Shown here piece by piece: positions 1-7,478 of a stretch of 15,344 bases of DNA; position 1 is the stretch's first letter, and each line of letters begins with the position of its first letter. The notes below the pieces were generated by a model that was given only the letters and a program-made list of their open reading frames with translations, did not search any database and was not told the origin of the DNA. Origin of the DNA: VBAS01 sp965652775 (GTDB lineage: Bacteria > Bacteroidota > Bacteroidia > Chitinophagales > Chitinophagaceae). The position numbers and the translations under genes are program-made. The stretch is taken from positions 1 to 15,344 of the forward strand of contig CBFGXP010000086.1 in assembly GCA_965652775.1 (NCBI GenBank), read 5' to 3'.

Positions 1-680
1 CTGCGAACGGGGTTATTGGTTTTTGGCCCGCAACAAGTAATAACGCAGATACCGTTACTCTTCAAACAAAAAACGGTGAGGTTAAACTGGAATCACTTCG
101 CCAACAGTTGAAAAAAGCTATTGGGCAACCGAGTTATTCTTTAGCAGATTTTATAAAACCTAAAGAACTCGGTGAAGATTTTATTGGGGCCTTTGCAGTA
201 AGTGTTTTTGGTGCCAGCACATGGGTGAAGAAATTTGCAGATGAACATGATGAGTACAATAAGATCATGGTGCAGATACTTGCCGATCGTTTGGTAGAAG
301 CATTTGCAGAATGCCTGCATGAAAAAACGAGAAAGGAGTATTGGGGTTATGCCACAGATGAAACATTAAGTAATGAAGAATTGATAAAAGAAAAATATAA
401 AGGCATTCGCCCTGCTCCAGGATATCCAGCCTGTCCCGATCATACAGAAAAAATAAAATTGTTTGATCTTTTAGATGCGCAGAAAAATATTGGAATTGAA
501 TTGACCGAGAGCCTTGCGATGAATCCTCCGGCTTCGGTTTGCGGTTGGTATATTGCACATCCGCAAAGTCATTATTTCGGTGTCGGAAAAATCATGCAGG
601 ACCAACTGGAAGATTATGCCAAAAGAAAAGGCATGAGTATTGAAGAGGCGACAAGATGGTTGAGACCGGTATTGGAATAA
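1..680 (+). CDS. metH: Methionine synthase (cobalamin-dependent), C-terminal fragment
   Basis: The gene is cut by the window's left edge. The frame is open from base 3 and ends at TAA 678-680, so about 225 residues of a roughly 1,200-residue enzyme are visible. MetH transfers a methyl group from methyltetrahydrofolate to homocysteine through methylcobalamin in the cytoplasm. The visible part is the activation domain, which binds S-adenosylmethionine to rescue oxidised cob(II)alamin. It opens with ANGVIGFWPA and carries the family's SAM-binding block RPAPGYPACPDHTEK (encoded near 409-453), followed by SVCGWYIAHPQSHYFGVGKI. The TTG at 108 is an internal Leu codon, not a start. The FKBP gene follows after 9 bp, so the two are probably co-transcribed. 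The identification is firm; the catalytic and cobalamin domains lie outside the window and cannot be checked. Confidence 0.96.
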   Translation, partial: ANGVIGFWPATSNNADTVTLQTKNGEVKLESLRQQLKKAIGQPSYSLADFIKPKELGEDFIGAFAVSVFGASTWVKKFADEHDEYNKIMVQILADRLVEAFAECLHEKTRKEYWGYATDETLSNEELIKEKYKGIRPAPGYPACPDHTEKIKLFDLLDAQKNIGIELTESLAMNPPASVCGWYIAHPQSHYFGVGKIMQDQLEDYAKRKGMSIEEATRWLRPVLE

Positions 681-689
681 AATTAATTT

Positions 690-1124
690 ATGTCATTGTC
701 AGATAAACTAAGATCATTTATGCAACAAAAAGAAAACGACAACCTGAAAGCAGGCGAAACATTCCTGGCTGAAAATGGAAAAAGAGAAAACGTGGTAACG
801 CTACCAAGCGGTTTACAATATGAAATTATAAAACAAGGAGATGGACCCAAACCTTCAGCTCACCATACTGTCACCTGCCATTATCATGGCACAACTATAA
901 AAAATGAAGTGTTTGACAGCTCAGTAAAAAGGGGGCAACCCGCAAGTTTTCCATTGAATGGAGTTATCAAAGGATGGACCGAAGCATTGCAATTGATGCC
1001 AGTTGGAAGTAAATGGAAATTATTCATTCCTCCTCAATTAGCTTATGGTAACAGAACTATAAGTCGTGAGATAGGCCCAAACAGCACCTTGATCTTTGAA
1101 GTAGAATTGATTTCTTTCAAGTAG
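690..1124 (+). CDS. FKBP-type peptidyl-prolyl cis-trans isomerase
   Basis: This is a 144-residue protein of the FkpA/FKBP22 type, which isomerises Xaa-Pro bonds and assists protein folding. Residues 1-35 look like a short helical FKBP N-terminal segment; residues 36-143 form the FKBP domain. Family landmarks are visible: the CHYHG strand at 63-67, F75-D76, the active-site VIKGW at 92-96 and LAYGN at 117-121, ending in the usual IFEVELISF strand. There is no signal peptide or lipobox, so unlike the periplasmic FkpA or Mip proteins it should stay in the cytoplasm. It begins 9 bp after metH in the same direction, which suggests one transcript. Its stop is only 2 bp from the stop of the convergent RDD gene, and I see no hairpin terminator between them. 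Confidence 0.93.
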   Translation: MSLSDKLRSFMQQKENDNLKAGETFLAENGKRENVVTLPSGLQYEIIKQGDGPKPSAHHTVTCHYHGTTIKNEVFDSSVKRGQPASFPLNGVIKGWTEALQLMPVGSKWKLFIPPQLAYGNRTISREIGPNSTLIFEVELISFK

Positions 1125-1126
1125 TA

Positions 1127-1618
1127 TTATCTTGCTTTGATTACCATTGTTCTTGTCCAGGTATCGTGCCATGGGTAACCAAAACCACTAAGCCATTCGA
1201 ATGGCACCAGACGACACAATGAACGAAGGAATGCATCTTTGAATGTCAATTCATTTCCGTCGTTACGGATAGCTCTTGTGCCTGTAATTAATTTTCCCAA
1301 TGTGTAGCCCTTAAATCCTTTTTCGCAAATAGAATAATATAAAAGAGTATTTACTATCCAGATTAAATAAGCAAATAAAAGCAAATCGAAACTTTCGGGA
1401 CCTTCAGACAATCTTAGTATATATTCTGGAAATAATACTCCTAACAAAACACCAACACCAGCTCCTGTAAGAAAACTAAGGCCAAAACGCATCAGCAAAT
1501 TATCTATGAAAAAATTTAAAAACCGCTGGCCGGTCGTAGCAGGGACCAATTGAATTTCAGAAATTAGCTGTTCAGAAAATCCGGTTGCACTCGACTGAGC
1601 GTAATTTGTTTCGTCCAT
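1127..1618 (-). CDS. RDD family membrane protein
   Basis: This 163-residue inner-membrane protein belongs to the RDD family (named for Arg, Asp and Asp). Members have no single established role, though some have been linked to ion or osmotic homeostasis. The N-terminus is soluble (about 1-27), followed by TGQRFLNFFIDNL (29-41), which holds the first Arg and Asp of the family pattern. Two hydrophobic segments follow at about 46-69 and 77-98, then the conserved GYTLGKLITGTRAI (104-117). The end, WHDTWTRTMVI, matches the usual HDxxxxTxVV close of the family. It is the last gene of the leftward run starting at 3277; a 35-bp gap with a perfect AT-only inverted repeat separates it from the HAD gene, and that repeat includes the AT of its ATG. 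The family call is firm; the substrate is unknown. Confidence 0.88.
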   Translation of the reverse strand: MDETNYAQSSATGFSEQLISEIQLVPATTGQRFLNFFIDNLLMRFGLSFLTGAGVGVLLGVLFPEYILRLSEGPESFDLLLFAYLIWIVNTLLYYSICEKGFKGYTLGKLITGTRAIRNDGNELTFKDAFLRSLCRLVPFEWLSGFGYPWHDTWTRTMVIKAR

Positions 1619-1650
1619 AATATTTATTTGCTCGGAAAAATAAATATTAT
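1617..1650. repeat. Perfect 13-bp AT-only inverted repeat over the RDD gene start
   Basis: The arms are ATAATATTTATTT (1617-1629) and AAATAAATATTAT (1638-1650), separated by the 8-base GCTCGGAA loop. They are perfectly complementary and fill almost the whole gap between the HAD stop (1654) and the RDD start (1618, minus strand). The left arm includes the first two bases of the RDD ATG. It could be a weak RNA hairpin that lowers RDD translation, or a dyad site for a DNA-binding protein. Every pair is A-T, so chance in an AT-rich gap is also possible. Confidence 0.6.
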
Positions 1651-1653
1651 TCT

Positions 1654-2271
1654 CTACTTTTCTAAATTAACTCCAAGATTTATTAAATCTTTCTTCAATT
1701 GTTCGGAATTGTGATAATGAATTCCTTTAATTCCTAATTCTTCGGCAGCTTTAATATTCCTTAAATTATCATCAATGAAAATAGTTTTTGCGGGGTCTAC
1801 ATTGTAGCGATCCAATAACTTTTGATAAAAAACATGAAACGGTTTTCTTGTCTTCTCCTCCCCGCTTACCACCCGGCCATCAAACCAATGCAAAAAATCA
1901 TAACGCTCCAAAGCAATATGAAATGTTTCTGCACTCCAATTGGTAAGAGCATAAGTTTTTAAACCAGGTATTTGTTTTAATTGATGGAATATTTCGACGG
2001 TTTCTTTTATAGGGCCACCCAACATCTCTGTCCACCTGCCATAATACGCCTTTATTTCTTTTTCCCATTCAGGATGTTGTGCAACCAGGTCTTCGGTTGC
2101 TTTTGCAATTGGATAGCCTGCATCCTGGTTTTCGTTCCAGTCATGGGTGGCTACATTTTCAAAAAACCAATCTATTTCTTCTTCGGTTTTAAAAATGGTA
2201 CGATAAACATATCGCGGATTCCAGTCAATTAGCACTCCGCCGAGATCGAAAATAACAGTATTAATTTGCAC
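1654..2271 (-). CDS. HAD-superfamily (IA, YihX-like) phosphatase
   Basis: This 205-residue HAD-superfamily hydrolase most resembles the YihX/HAD4 group, which removes phosphate from sugar phosphates such as glucose 1-phosphate. Motif I is FDLGGVLIDWNPRYVY with nucleophile D9; the second motif-I Asp is Gly (D-L-G), as in YihX (DLGNV). Motif II is ALTNWS (T110), motif III is the Lys in TRKP (K143), and motif IV is FIDDNLRNI (D167, D168). A helical cap lies between about residues 20 and 90. The start is GTG at 2269-2271; it places D9 at the usual distance from the N-terminus and no ATG is available. The start lies inside the 3' end of the SemiSWEET gene (11-bp overlap), implying coupled translation. 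The phosphatase assignment is strong; the substrate is inferred. Confidence 0.9.
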   Translation of the reverse strand: MQINTVIFDLGGVLIDWNPRYVYRTIFKTEEEIDWFFENVATHDWNENQDAGYPIAKATEDLVAQHPEWEKEIKAYYGRWTEMLGGPIKETVEIFHQLKQIPGLKTYALTNWSAETFHIALERYDFLHWFDGRVVSGEEKTRKPFHVFYQKLLDRYNVDPAKTIFIDDNLRNIKAAEELGIKGIHYHNSEQLKKDLINLGVNLEK

Positions 2272-2527
2272 GTTTTTTATATTTCAATTTTAAAAATATC
2301 ATTACTAATGACATGGCAAGTACAATAGTATTTGTTAAGATAATCGCCCAATCAGTTTTCAGGCTTCCATAAGCAATCCATAGCCCCTGGTTAACTGTTG
2401 CGATAATAAACGTAAGCAAAGAAACATTTTTTGCAGCTCTTTCTTTTATTGTTTTAATTATTTGTGGTAAAAAGCTAAGCGCCGTTAACGTCCCTGCGGA
2501 ATAACCCAATATTTCAGTGAATGTCAT
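2261..2527 (-). CDS. SemiSWEET family sugar transporter (PQ-loop, MtN3-like)
   Basis: This 88-residue protein has the size and layout of a SemiSWEET: one triple-helix bundle that dimerises in the inner membrane and lets sugars move down their gradient. TM1 (about 5-24) carries the PQ motif in SFLPQIIKT (P21-Q22); TM2 (about 36-54) has W50; TM3 (about 60-79) has N66. The Trp and Asn are 16 residues apart, matching the sugar-contacting Trp/Asn pair described in SemiSWEET structures. The C-terminus is basic (KLKYKKRAN), which suggests a cytoplasmic tail. It starts 18 bp after the LOG stop and overlaps the HAD phosphatase by 11 bp, so these three genes are very likely one transcript. Transport direction and sugar cannot be read from the sequence. 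Confidence 0.88.
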   Translation of the reverse strand: MTFTEILGYSAGTLTALSFLPQIIKTIKERAAKNVSLLTFIIATVNQGLWIAYGSLKTDWAIILTNTIVLAMSLVMIFLKLKYKKRAN

Positions 2528-2545
2528 AATAAATCATTTAATAGA

Positions 2546-3277
2546 TCATCTTTTCTCCATTAGCCAAATGGACCGTCTGCGTGGCTTTACCTTATAGTTC
2601 GTGCTGATATAGGTGCGGATGTGCAACATCGCCTCGTTTACATCGTCGGTCAATAATACCAGGGAAAGGTCTTCTTTTGCGATCGACCCGTTTGCAGCCA
2701 TATGCTCCAGCACATCCCAAAGCTCTTTGTAATAATCTTTGCCAAACAATACAATTGGAAATTGGGTGATCGTTTTTGTTTGTATAAGGGTAAGTGTCTC
2801 AAAAAATTCATCCATCGTACCAAAACCACCCGGCATAATTATAAAGGCATACGAATATTTTACAAGTAAAACTTTCCGGACAAAGAAATGTTCAAATGTG
2901 ATCGACTTGTTCATATAGGGATTGGGCATTTGCTCAAAAGCCAATTGAATATTACACCCTACGGAAATACCTCCCGTCTCAAATGCGCCACGGTTAGCAG
3001 CTTCCATAATACCCGGACCCCCACCGGTCATGGTAACAAGACCAAGTTCCGCTATCTTTTTCCCGAATTCTCTTGCTGCTATATAATATTTATGCGTTTC
3101 ATTAAACCTTGCTGAACCGAACACGGTAATACATGGACCGATAAAATGAAGTTTTCTGAAGCCATTTATAAATTGCCAGAAAACTCTGAATGCAAACGAT
3201 AATTCAAATCCCCTGCTCTTTGGCCCATCAAGATAAACATGTGCCTTCGGTGGTATAAGATGCTCTTCTGGTTTCAT
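2546..3277 (-). CDS. LOG family protein (nucleoside 5'-monophosphate phosphoribohydrolase, TIGR00730-like)
   Basis: This 243-residue Rossmann-fold protein belongs to the LOG family, once called lysine-decarboxylase-like. Characterised members hydrolyse cytokinin ribotides or ordinary nucleoside monophosphates to a free base and ribose 5-phosphate; a few homologues (PpnN) regulate purine pools. Diagnostic motifs are TGGGPGIMEAANRGA (84-98), FVRK (132-135) and PGGFGTMDE (149-157), the last containing the catalytic Glu. An N-terminal extension of about 45 residues precedes the Rossmann core at CITVFGSARF, and the C-terminus is basic (KPRRR). It is the first gene of the leftward cluster and is separated by 83 bp from the divergent exonuclease III gene. 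The ATG at 3277 is preceded by AGAAGAGCGAA, a possible purine-rich ribosome site. The family is certain; a cytokinin role should not be assumed. Confidence 0.92.
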   Translation of the reverse strand: MKPEEHLIPPKAHVYLDGPKSRGFELSFAFRVFWQFINGFRKLHFIGPCITVFGSARFNETHKYYIAAREFGKKIAELGLVTMTGGGPGIMEAANRGAFETGGISVGCNIQLAFEQMPNPYMNKSITFEHFFVRKVLLVKYSYAFIIMPGGFGTMDEFFETLTLIQTKTITQFPIVLFGKDYYKELWDVLEHMAANGSIAKEDLSLVLLTDDVNEAMLHIRTYISTNYKVKPRRRSIWLMEKR

Positions 3278-3360
3278 TTCGCTCTTCTTTGTGTTAAAAA
3301 TAAATAATCCTTTTATACATATTTATTCAATTCCTTTTAACTTGACATTTAAATTATTTT

Positions 3361-4128
3361 ATGCGGATCATTTCTTATAATGTAAATGGAATAAGAGCTG
3401 CACTTAAAAAAGGTTTTCTTGATTGGTTGAAAACAAACCCGGCTGATGTGATCTGCGTGCAGGAAACTAAAGCGTCGAAAGAAAATGTAGATCATAACTT
3501 GTTTAATGATGCAGGATATCATGATTATTGGTTTAGTGCACAGAAAAAGGGATACAGCGGTGTAGCTGTGTTTACCAAAATAGTGCCTGATAAAATTGAA
3601 CTGGGAAATGGTCATAAAGTAAGTGATGATGAAGGAAGAATTATGCAACTCGATTTTAAAGACGTAAAATTGATCAATGCTTATTTCCCTTCCGGGACAA
3701 GCGGCGACATAAGACAAACTTTTAAATATAAATGGCTTGACGAATTTTTTACCTGGCTAAACGAGCTGAAAAAGAAACATCCAAAGCTGGTTTTGTGTGG
3801 TGATTACAATATTGCCCATAAAGAAATTGATATCCACGATCCGAAAGGGAATAAAAACTCTTCAGGTTTTTTACCAGAAGAAAGAAAATGGATGGATAAA
3901 TTCTTTGAAAGCGGCTGGACTGACTCTTTCCGTGAATTGCACACTGAGCCTCATAGGTATAGCTGGTGGAGCCAGCGATTTCCCACTGTGCGGCTACAAA
4001 ATAAAGGCTGGAGAATTGATTATATTAATGTTACAGATCCGCTAAAAAACAAGTTAAAGTATGCGGAAATTTTTCCCGATGTAAAGCATTCTGATCATTG
4101 TCCGGTATATTTAGATATTGAAATGTAA
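3361..4128 (+). CDS. xth: Exodeoxyribonuclease III / AP endonuclease
   Basis: This 255-residue protein is a full-length Xth/ExoA enzyme, which cuts DNA at abasic sites and trims 3' ends during base excision repair. The active-site set is complete: N7 (SYNVNG), E35 (CVQETKA), Y108 (NAYFPSG), D148 and N150 (CGDYNIAHKEID), D220 (WRIDYI), and the terminal D245-H246 pair (HSDHCPVY). The WRIDYI and RYSWWS segments are also typical. The start is ATG 3361, since the conserved MRIISYNVNG begins there. It is transcribed away from the LOG gene across an 83-bp AT-rich gap. The next gene (DUF2339) starts 76 bp downstream with no visible terminator, so read-through is possible. The assignment is firm. Confidence 0.96.
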   Translation: MRIISYNVNGIRAALKKGFLDWLKTNPADVICVQETKASKENVDHNLFNDAGYHDYWFSAQKKGYSGVAVFTKIVPDKIELGNGHKVSDDEGRIMQLDFKDVKLINAYFPSGTSGDIRQTFKYKWLDEFFTWLNELKKKHPKLVLCGDYNIAHKEIDIHDPKGNKNSSGFLPEERKWMDKFFESGWTDSFRELHTEPHRYSWWSQRFPTVRLQNKGWRIDYINVTDPLKNKLKYAEIFPDVKHSDHCPVYLDIEM

Positions 4129-4204
4129 ACGCTGCGGCCACACCGATTTTCTACTGCTAATCATTTAAATTCTACGCGGCAATTATTCACCAAACCCAAC
4201 TCAG

Positions 4205-6613
4205 ATGACTGGATTGATCATTCTGCTCATCCTTATTCCTCTCGTCGCTTTTATTATTCTTGTTCTGATCCTGAACCGTACTGCGGAACAAGCAAAACTC
4301 ACTGAATCATTATACGACCGCATCAAACATTTAAGTGAGGAAATTACCGGACTTTCAAAAGAAATTAAGAATTTAAAGCAGCCATTAGAAGTAAAAACCA
4401 CAAGCATTGATGAGAAGCCAATACAAAAAACTGCTTCGCCCTCTCCCATCATTATAACTCCACCAAAGGAAGAAACCAAACCTGCAATTACCCAGGAAAT
4501 AAAAAAACCTACGCCTCAGGCTTCTGAAATAAAAAAGGAAAAAATTAGTGCTGGAATAAAAGAACCTGCAAAAAAAATTGAACCTGTTTTAAAAGCAGAA
4601 ACAGATCTTGAAAAATTTATTGGAGAGAATTTATTAAACAAAGTTGGTATCGCTGTATTGGTTTTAGGAATTTCTTTTTTTGTAAAATTTGCTATTGATA
4701 AAAACTGGATAAATGAAACCGGTCGTGTTATCATCGGGCTCATAGCCGGTGGAATATTGATCGGTATTGCGCATCGTATCAGGAATACATATCGTTCTTT
4801 CAGTTCCGTGTTAGTTGGTGGTGGACTTACTGTATTTTATTTCACGATCGCCTATGCATTTCACCAGTATCATCTTATTGGTCAAAAACCGGCGTTTGGT
4901 GTCATGGTGCTCATTACTGTATTTGCAGTATCCCTTTCGCTTTATTATGACCGGCTTGAATTAGCCATACTGGCAACAATTGGAGGTTTCATTACACCTT
5001 TTCTTGTCAGGGGTGAACAGGACAACTACGTAGCACTGTTCACTTATTTATGTATTTTAAATTCAGGTATAATGGTTTTAGCATGGTTCAAGCGGTGGCC
5101 ATGGATCAATACTATCGCATTACTTTTCACAACAATAATTTTTGGCGGTTGGTTAATTAACAAAGTATGGTTTGAAGAACCGCTCGCTGTTCCTTATAAA
5201 AATGCAATGCTGTTCGGAACTTTATTCTACCTGCAATTTGTTACAATGAGTATTGTCAACAACATCAGGCAAAAGAAAAGTTTTACTGTTTTCGATTTCC
5301 TAATTGTATTAAGTATAAATTTTCTTTTTTATCTCGCCGGCATCTTCATGCTTTCCTATTGGAATAATGGAAATTATAAAGGATTGTTTACTGCCATGCT
5401 GGGACTGTTTAACCTCTTGCTTGTTCTTGGTTTCAGGCAAAAGAAAACGATCGATCCAAATTTTTTGTCGCTGCTTACCGGGCTCTCACTTACTTTTATT
5501 TCGCTTATCGCACCAGTACAATTCAAAGGAAATCATGTGACATTGTTCTGGGCTGCTGAAACTGTGATCCTATTCTGGCTGTTCCAAAAAACAAGAGCTG
5601 TACAACTTAAGATCGCATCGCTGATCATTGGCATGCTGATGCTGGTAAGCCTCGGCATTACCTGTCTCCAGGTGTATTCTGATAACCGACTGATCCCAAT
5701 TCTCCTTAATAAAGGTTTTAGCACAACGATCGCCGTTGCAATATCGCTGTTTATATACTACAGGTTAATGTATAAAGAGGCTGATACATTCTATTTGAAC
5801 CGCATTACAAACAGGGCAGTAAAAGATCTTTTACTTGGCTCATTTATAGTTACGCTCTATTTATCCGGGGCGTTTGAAATCTTTTACCAATTCAGTACAA
5901 GAAGCAATATAGAGTCTCTTTTCATAATTTACCTTCAGCTATATACTTTTCTCTTTGCGGTTATGATTTTATTTAGTTTCAAAAGATCGTCCTTATTTCC
6001 TCTTTTAAAATTCTTATTTACCATTTTGTGTCTTGGGCTTTACCTGGGTAATATCAATACCAACCACGAAGTTTCATTAGCATTGTTACAAAAAAACAAT
6101 GGCAGCCTTTTTAGTGCACATTGGATAAGTATAGTTTTATTGATTTGGTTATTGGTGGATCTTGTTATTTACTTTAAAAAGGCTGAAGACAAAAACTGGA
6201 GCTCTTATCTCCCTGCATTTACGTGGTTATCTACCGTTGGCATCATCTTACTTTTAAGTGCTGAAATGTATCAGCTGAATCTATGGACCAATTTTGAAAA
6301 AGGCACAGAATGGATATGGTGGGAAAATCTATATTACAAAGCAGGTCTCAGTATCCTTTGGAGCATTTGTTCTTTTATTATGATGTGGCTCGGCATGCAT
6401 TTTAAATTTCGGCCGTTACGCATTATTTCATTAAGCCTGTTTACGCTTACGCTGGTTAAATTATTTACATATGATATTCGCAATATTCCACCAGGCGGAA
6501 AGATCGCTGCTTTTATCCTGCTGGGCGTCTTGCTGCTTACTGTATCATTCATGTATCAGCGATTAAAAAGAATTATCATTGATGATGCTGAAGGCAATAA
6601 CTTATCCCTATAA
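4205..6613 (+). CDS. DUF2339 large polytopic membrane protein
   Basis: This 802-residue protein matches the DUF2339 family, predicted inner-membrane proteins of unknown function. The order is one N-terminal membrane helix (3-23); a charged coiled-coil stretch (about 28-60); a Lys/Pro/Glu-rich linker (61-133); then the family's entry motif LEKFIGENLLNKVGIAVLVL (135-154). After that comes a long series of hydrophobic helices to the C-terminus, probably more than twenty, including GGGLTVFYFTIAYAF and GGFITPFLVRGEQDN. The last segment (GGKIAAFILLGVLLLTVSFMYQRLKRII) is a membrane helix with a basic tail. No catalytic motif is recognisable. Its size and many helices resemble multispanning transporters or polymer-assembly proteins, but this is only a shape comparison. 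The DUF4286 gene follows after 10 bp and is probably co-transcribed. Confidence 0.87.
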   Translation: MTGLIILLILIPLVAFIILVLILNRTAEQAKLTESLYDRIKHLSEEITGLSKEIKNLKQPLEVKTTSIDEKPIQKTASPSPIIITPPKEETKPAITQEIKKPTPQASEIKKEKISAGIKEPAKKIEPVLKAETDLEKFIGENLLNKVGIAVLVLGISFFVKFAIDKNWINETGRVIIGLIAGGILIGIAHRIRNTYRSFSSVLVGGGLTVFYFTIAYAFHQYHLIGQKPAFGVMVLITVFAVSLSLYYDRLELAILATIGGFITPFLVRGEQDNYVALFTYLCILNSGIMVLAWFKRWPWINTIALLFTTIIFGGWLINKVWFEEPLAVPYKNAMLFGTLFYLQFVTMSIVNNIRQKKSFTVFDFLIVLSINFLFYLAGIFMLSYWNNGNYKGLFTAMLGLFNLLLVLGFRQKKTIDPNFLSLLTGLSLTFISLIAPVQFKGNHVTLFWAAETVILFWLFQKTRAVQLKIASLIIGMLMLVSLGITCLQVYSDNRLIPILLNKGFSTTIAVAISLFIYYRLMYKEADTFYLNRITNRAVKDLLLGSFIVTLYLSGAFEIFYQFSTRSNIESLFIIYLQLYTFLFAVMILFSFKRSSLFPLLKFLFTILCLGLYLGNINTNHEVSLALLQKNNGSLFSAHWISIVLLIWLLVDLVIYFKKAEDKNWSSYLPAFTWLSTVGIILLLSAEMYQLNLWTNFEKGTEWIWWENLYYKAGLSILWSICSFIMMWLGMHFKFRPLRIISLSLFTLTLVKLFTYDIRNIPPGGKIAAFILLGVLLLTVSFMYQRLKRIIIDDAEGNNLSL

Positions 6614-6623
6614 ATTATTAAGA

Positions 6624-6929
6624 ATGTTTATCTATAATGTAACAATAAAACTTGACTGGGCTATTCATGATTCCTGGGTACAGTGGATGCTGCATGAACA
6701 CATGAATGAGATGGTCAATACCGGTTGCTTTACACGTTCACAGTTGCTTCGCCTCCTGGAAACTGATGAAAAAGAAGGACCAACTTATGCAGCGCAGTAT
6801 TTTGCAGAAAGTAAAGCGGATTATAGCCGCTATATCGAAAATCATTCAACAGCAATAAGACAAAGATATTTTGACAAATGGGGTGATCGTTTTATAGCAT
6901 TTCGCAGTTTAATGCAAATTGTACAATAA
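6624..6929 (+). CDS. DUF4286 family small protein
   Basis: This 101-residue soluble protein begins MFIYNVTIKLDW and matches DUF4286, a family of short proteins found mainly in Bacteroidota with no known function. An N-terminal strand-like stretch is followed by SWVQWMLHEHMNEMVNTGCF and a helix (RSQLLRLLE), then an acidic middle (TDEKEG) and a C-terminal IRQRYFDKWGDRFIAFRS. This resembles a small ferredoxin-like fold, though that is an inference from the pattern only. I chose ATG 6624 over an in-frame ATG at 6579, because the longer form would overlap the DUF2339 end by 35 bp and add residues that do not fit the family start. It lies 10 bp after the DUF2339 stop. There is no signal peptide or membrane segment. 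Confidence 0.85.
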   Translation: MFIYNVTIKLDWAIHDSWVQWMLHEHMNEMVNTGCFTRSQLLRLLETDEKEGPTYAAQYFAESKADYSRYIENHSTAIRQRYFDKWGDRFIAFRSLMQIVQ

Positions 6930-7051
6930 TTTCAGATAGAGATTATTCAGGATGCATCTAAATTGGAATTTGCAATTTACAATTCTCCAAAATCCTTTCC
7001 CCAAGCGGTTTCGGCGTAATTTGAATGTGCTGAAAAAAGCAAAGAAAAAAT

Positions 7052-7081
7052 TTTGCTGCAAAGTAAAACCGGCTAAATTTG
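7052..7081 (+). promoter_or_regulatory. Bacteroidota-type promoter of the HU gene
   Basis: A perfect -7 element TAAATTTG (7074-7081, consensus TAnnTTTG) is preceded after 18 bp by TTTG (7052-7055), matching the -33 element used by the primary sigma factor of Bacteroidota. Transcription would begin near 7087-7090, giving a short A-rich leader of about 20 bases before the HU ATG at 7111. The site lies inside the upstream in-frame open stretch, so it also supports the shorter HU start. Confidence 0.65.
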
Positions 7082-7110
7082 CCGCCGTTATCACCTTTAA
7101 AAAAACCAAT

Positions 7111-7380
7111 ATGAACAAAGCTGATTTAATTAACAAAATTGCGGACGATACCGGTATAACCAAAACCCAGGCAAACGCTGCCATTGATTCTTTTACTGAG
7201 GCAGTAACAAAAACCCTGAGAGGTGGTGGTAAAGTGACCTTAGTTGGCTTCGGAACATTTTTAATTTCAAAAAGAAAGGCAAGAAAAGGTCGCAACCCGC
7301 AAACAAAAGAAGAAATTACAATTAAGGCAAGAAAAGTTGCACGTTTCAAAGCTGGTAAAGAATTAGCCAGTAAACTCTGA
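7111..7380 (+). CDS. HU family DNA-binding protein
   Basis: This 89-residue protein is a canonical HU/IHF-type nucleoid protein, which binds the DNA minor groove as a dimer and bends DNA. Residues 1-40 form the helical dimerisation half (MNKADLINKIADDTGITKTQ...). GFGTF (47-51) begins the arm region, RKARKGRNPQT (55-65) is the DNA-binding arm with the intercalating Pro at P63, and the C-terminal helix is VARFKAGKELASKL. The length is exactly that of standard HU. The frame is open upstream to an ATG at 6952, but the canonical MNKADL start and the promoter at 7052-7081 fix the start at 7111. Its own promoter and the hairpin at 7398-7435 suggest a single-gene transcript, perhaps with read-through to bTHX. 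Whether the partner is itself (HU) or a second subunit (IHF) cannot be told. Confidence 0.95.
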   Translation: MNKADLINKIADDTGITKTQANAAIDSFTEAVTKTLRGGGKVTLVGFGTFLISKRKARKGRNPQTKEEITIKARKVARFKAGKELASKL

Positions 7381-7397
7381 CATCATTAAACTTATTC

Positions 7398-7435
7398 GAA
7401 AGCCCCGTATTTACCCAGGTATTTTCGGGGCTTTC
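7398..7435 (+). terminator. Hairpin terminator after HU
   Basis: A perfect 10-bp stem GAAAGCCCCG (7398-7407) / CGGGGCTTTC (7426-7435) encloses an 18-base loop, starting 17 bp after the HU stop. The only T-run is inside the 3' arm (CTTTC) and the bases that follow are TGCTGATAAAA, so termination may be partial and allow read-through into the bTHX gene. Confidence 0.65.
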
Positions 7436-7478
7436 TGCTGATAAAAAATATATCTTCACTCAAATAAAAAACATAACT

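Noticed and set aside
1981..2232. An 83-codon plus-strand open frame opposite the HAD phosphatase
   Set aside because: The aromatic-rich translation reflects the reverse complement of a real gene with intact HAD motifs.
3349..3717. A 122-codon minus-strand open frame opposite exonuclease III
   Set aside because: It is antisense to a firmly assigned gene and its Phe/Ile/Ser/His-rich translation looks like a shadow of the coding strand.
6579..6623. A 15-residue extension of the DUF4286 protein overlapping DUF2339
   Set aside because: The family start MFIYNV is at 6624, directly after the DUF2339 stop.
6952..7110. A 53-residue basic N-terminal extension of HU from an in-frame ATG at 6952
   Set aside because: The canonical HU start is at 7111 and a good promoter (7052-7081) lies inside the extension, so a message from it could not encode those residues.
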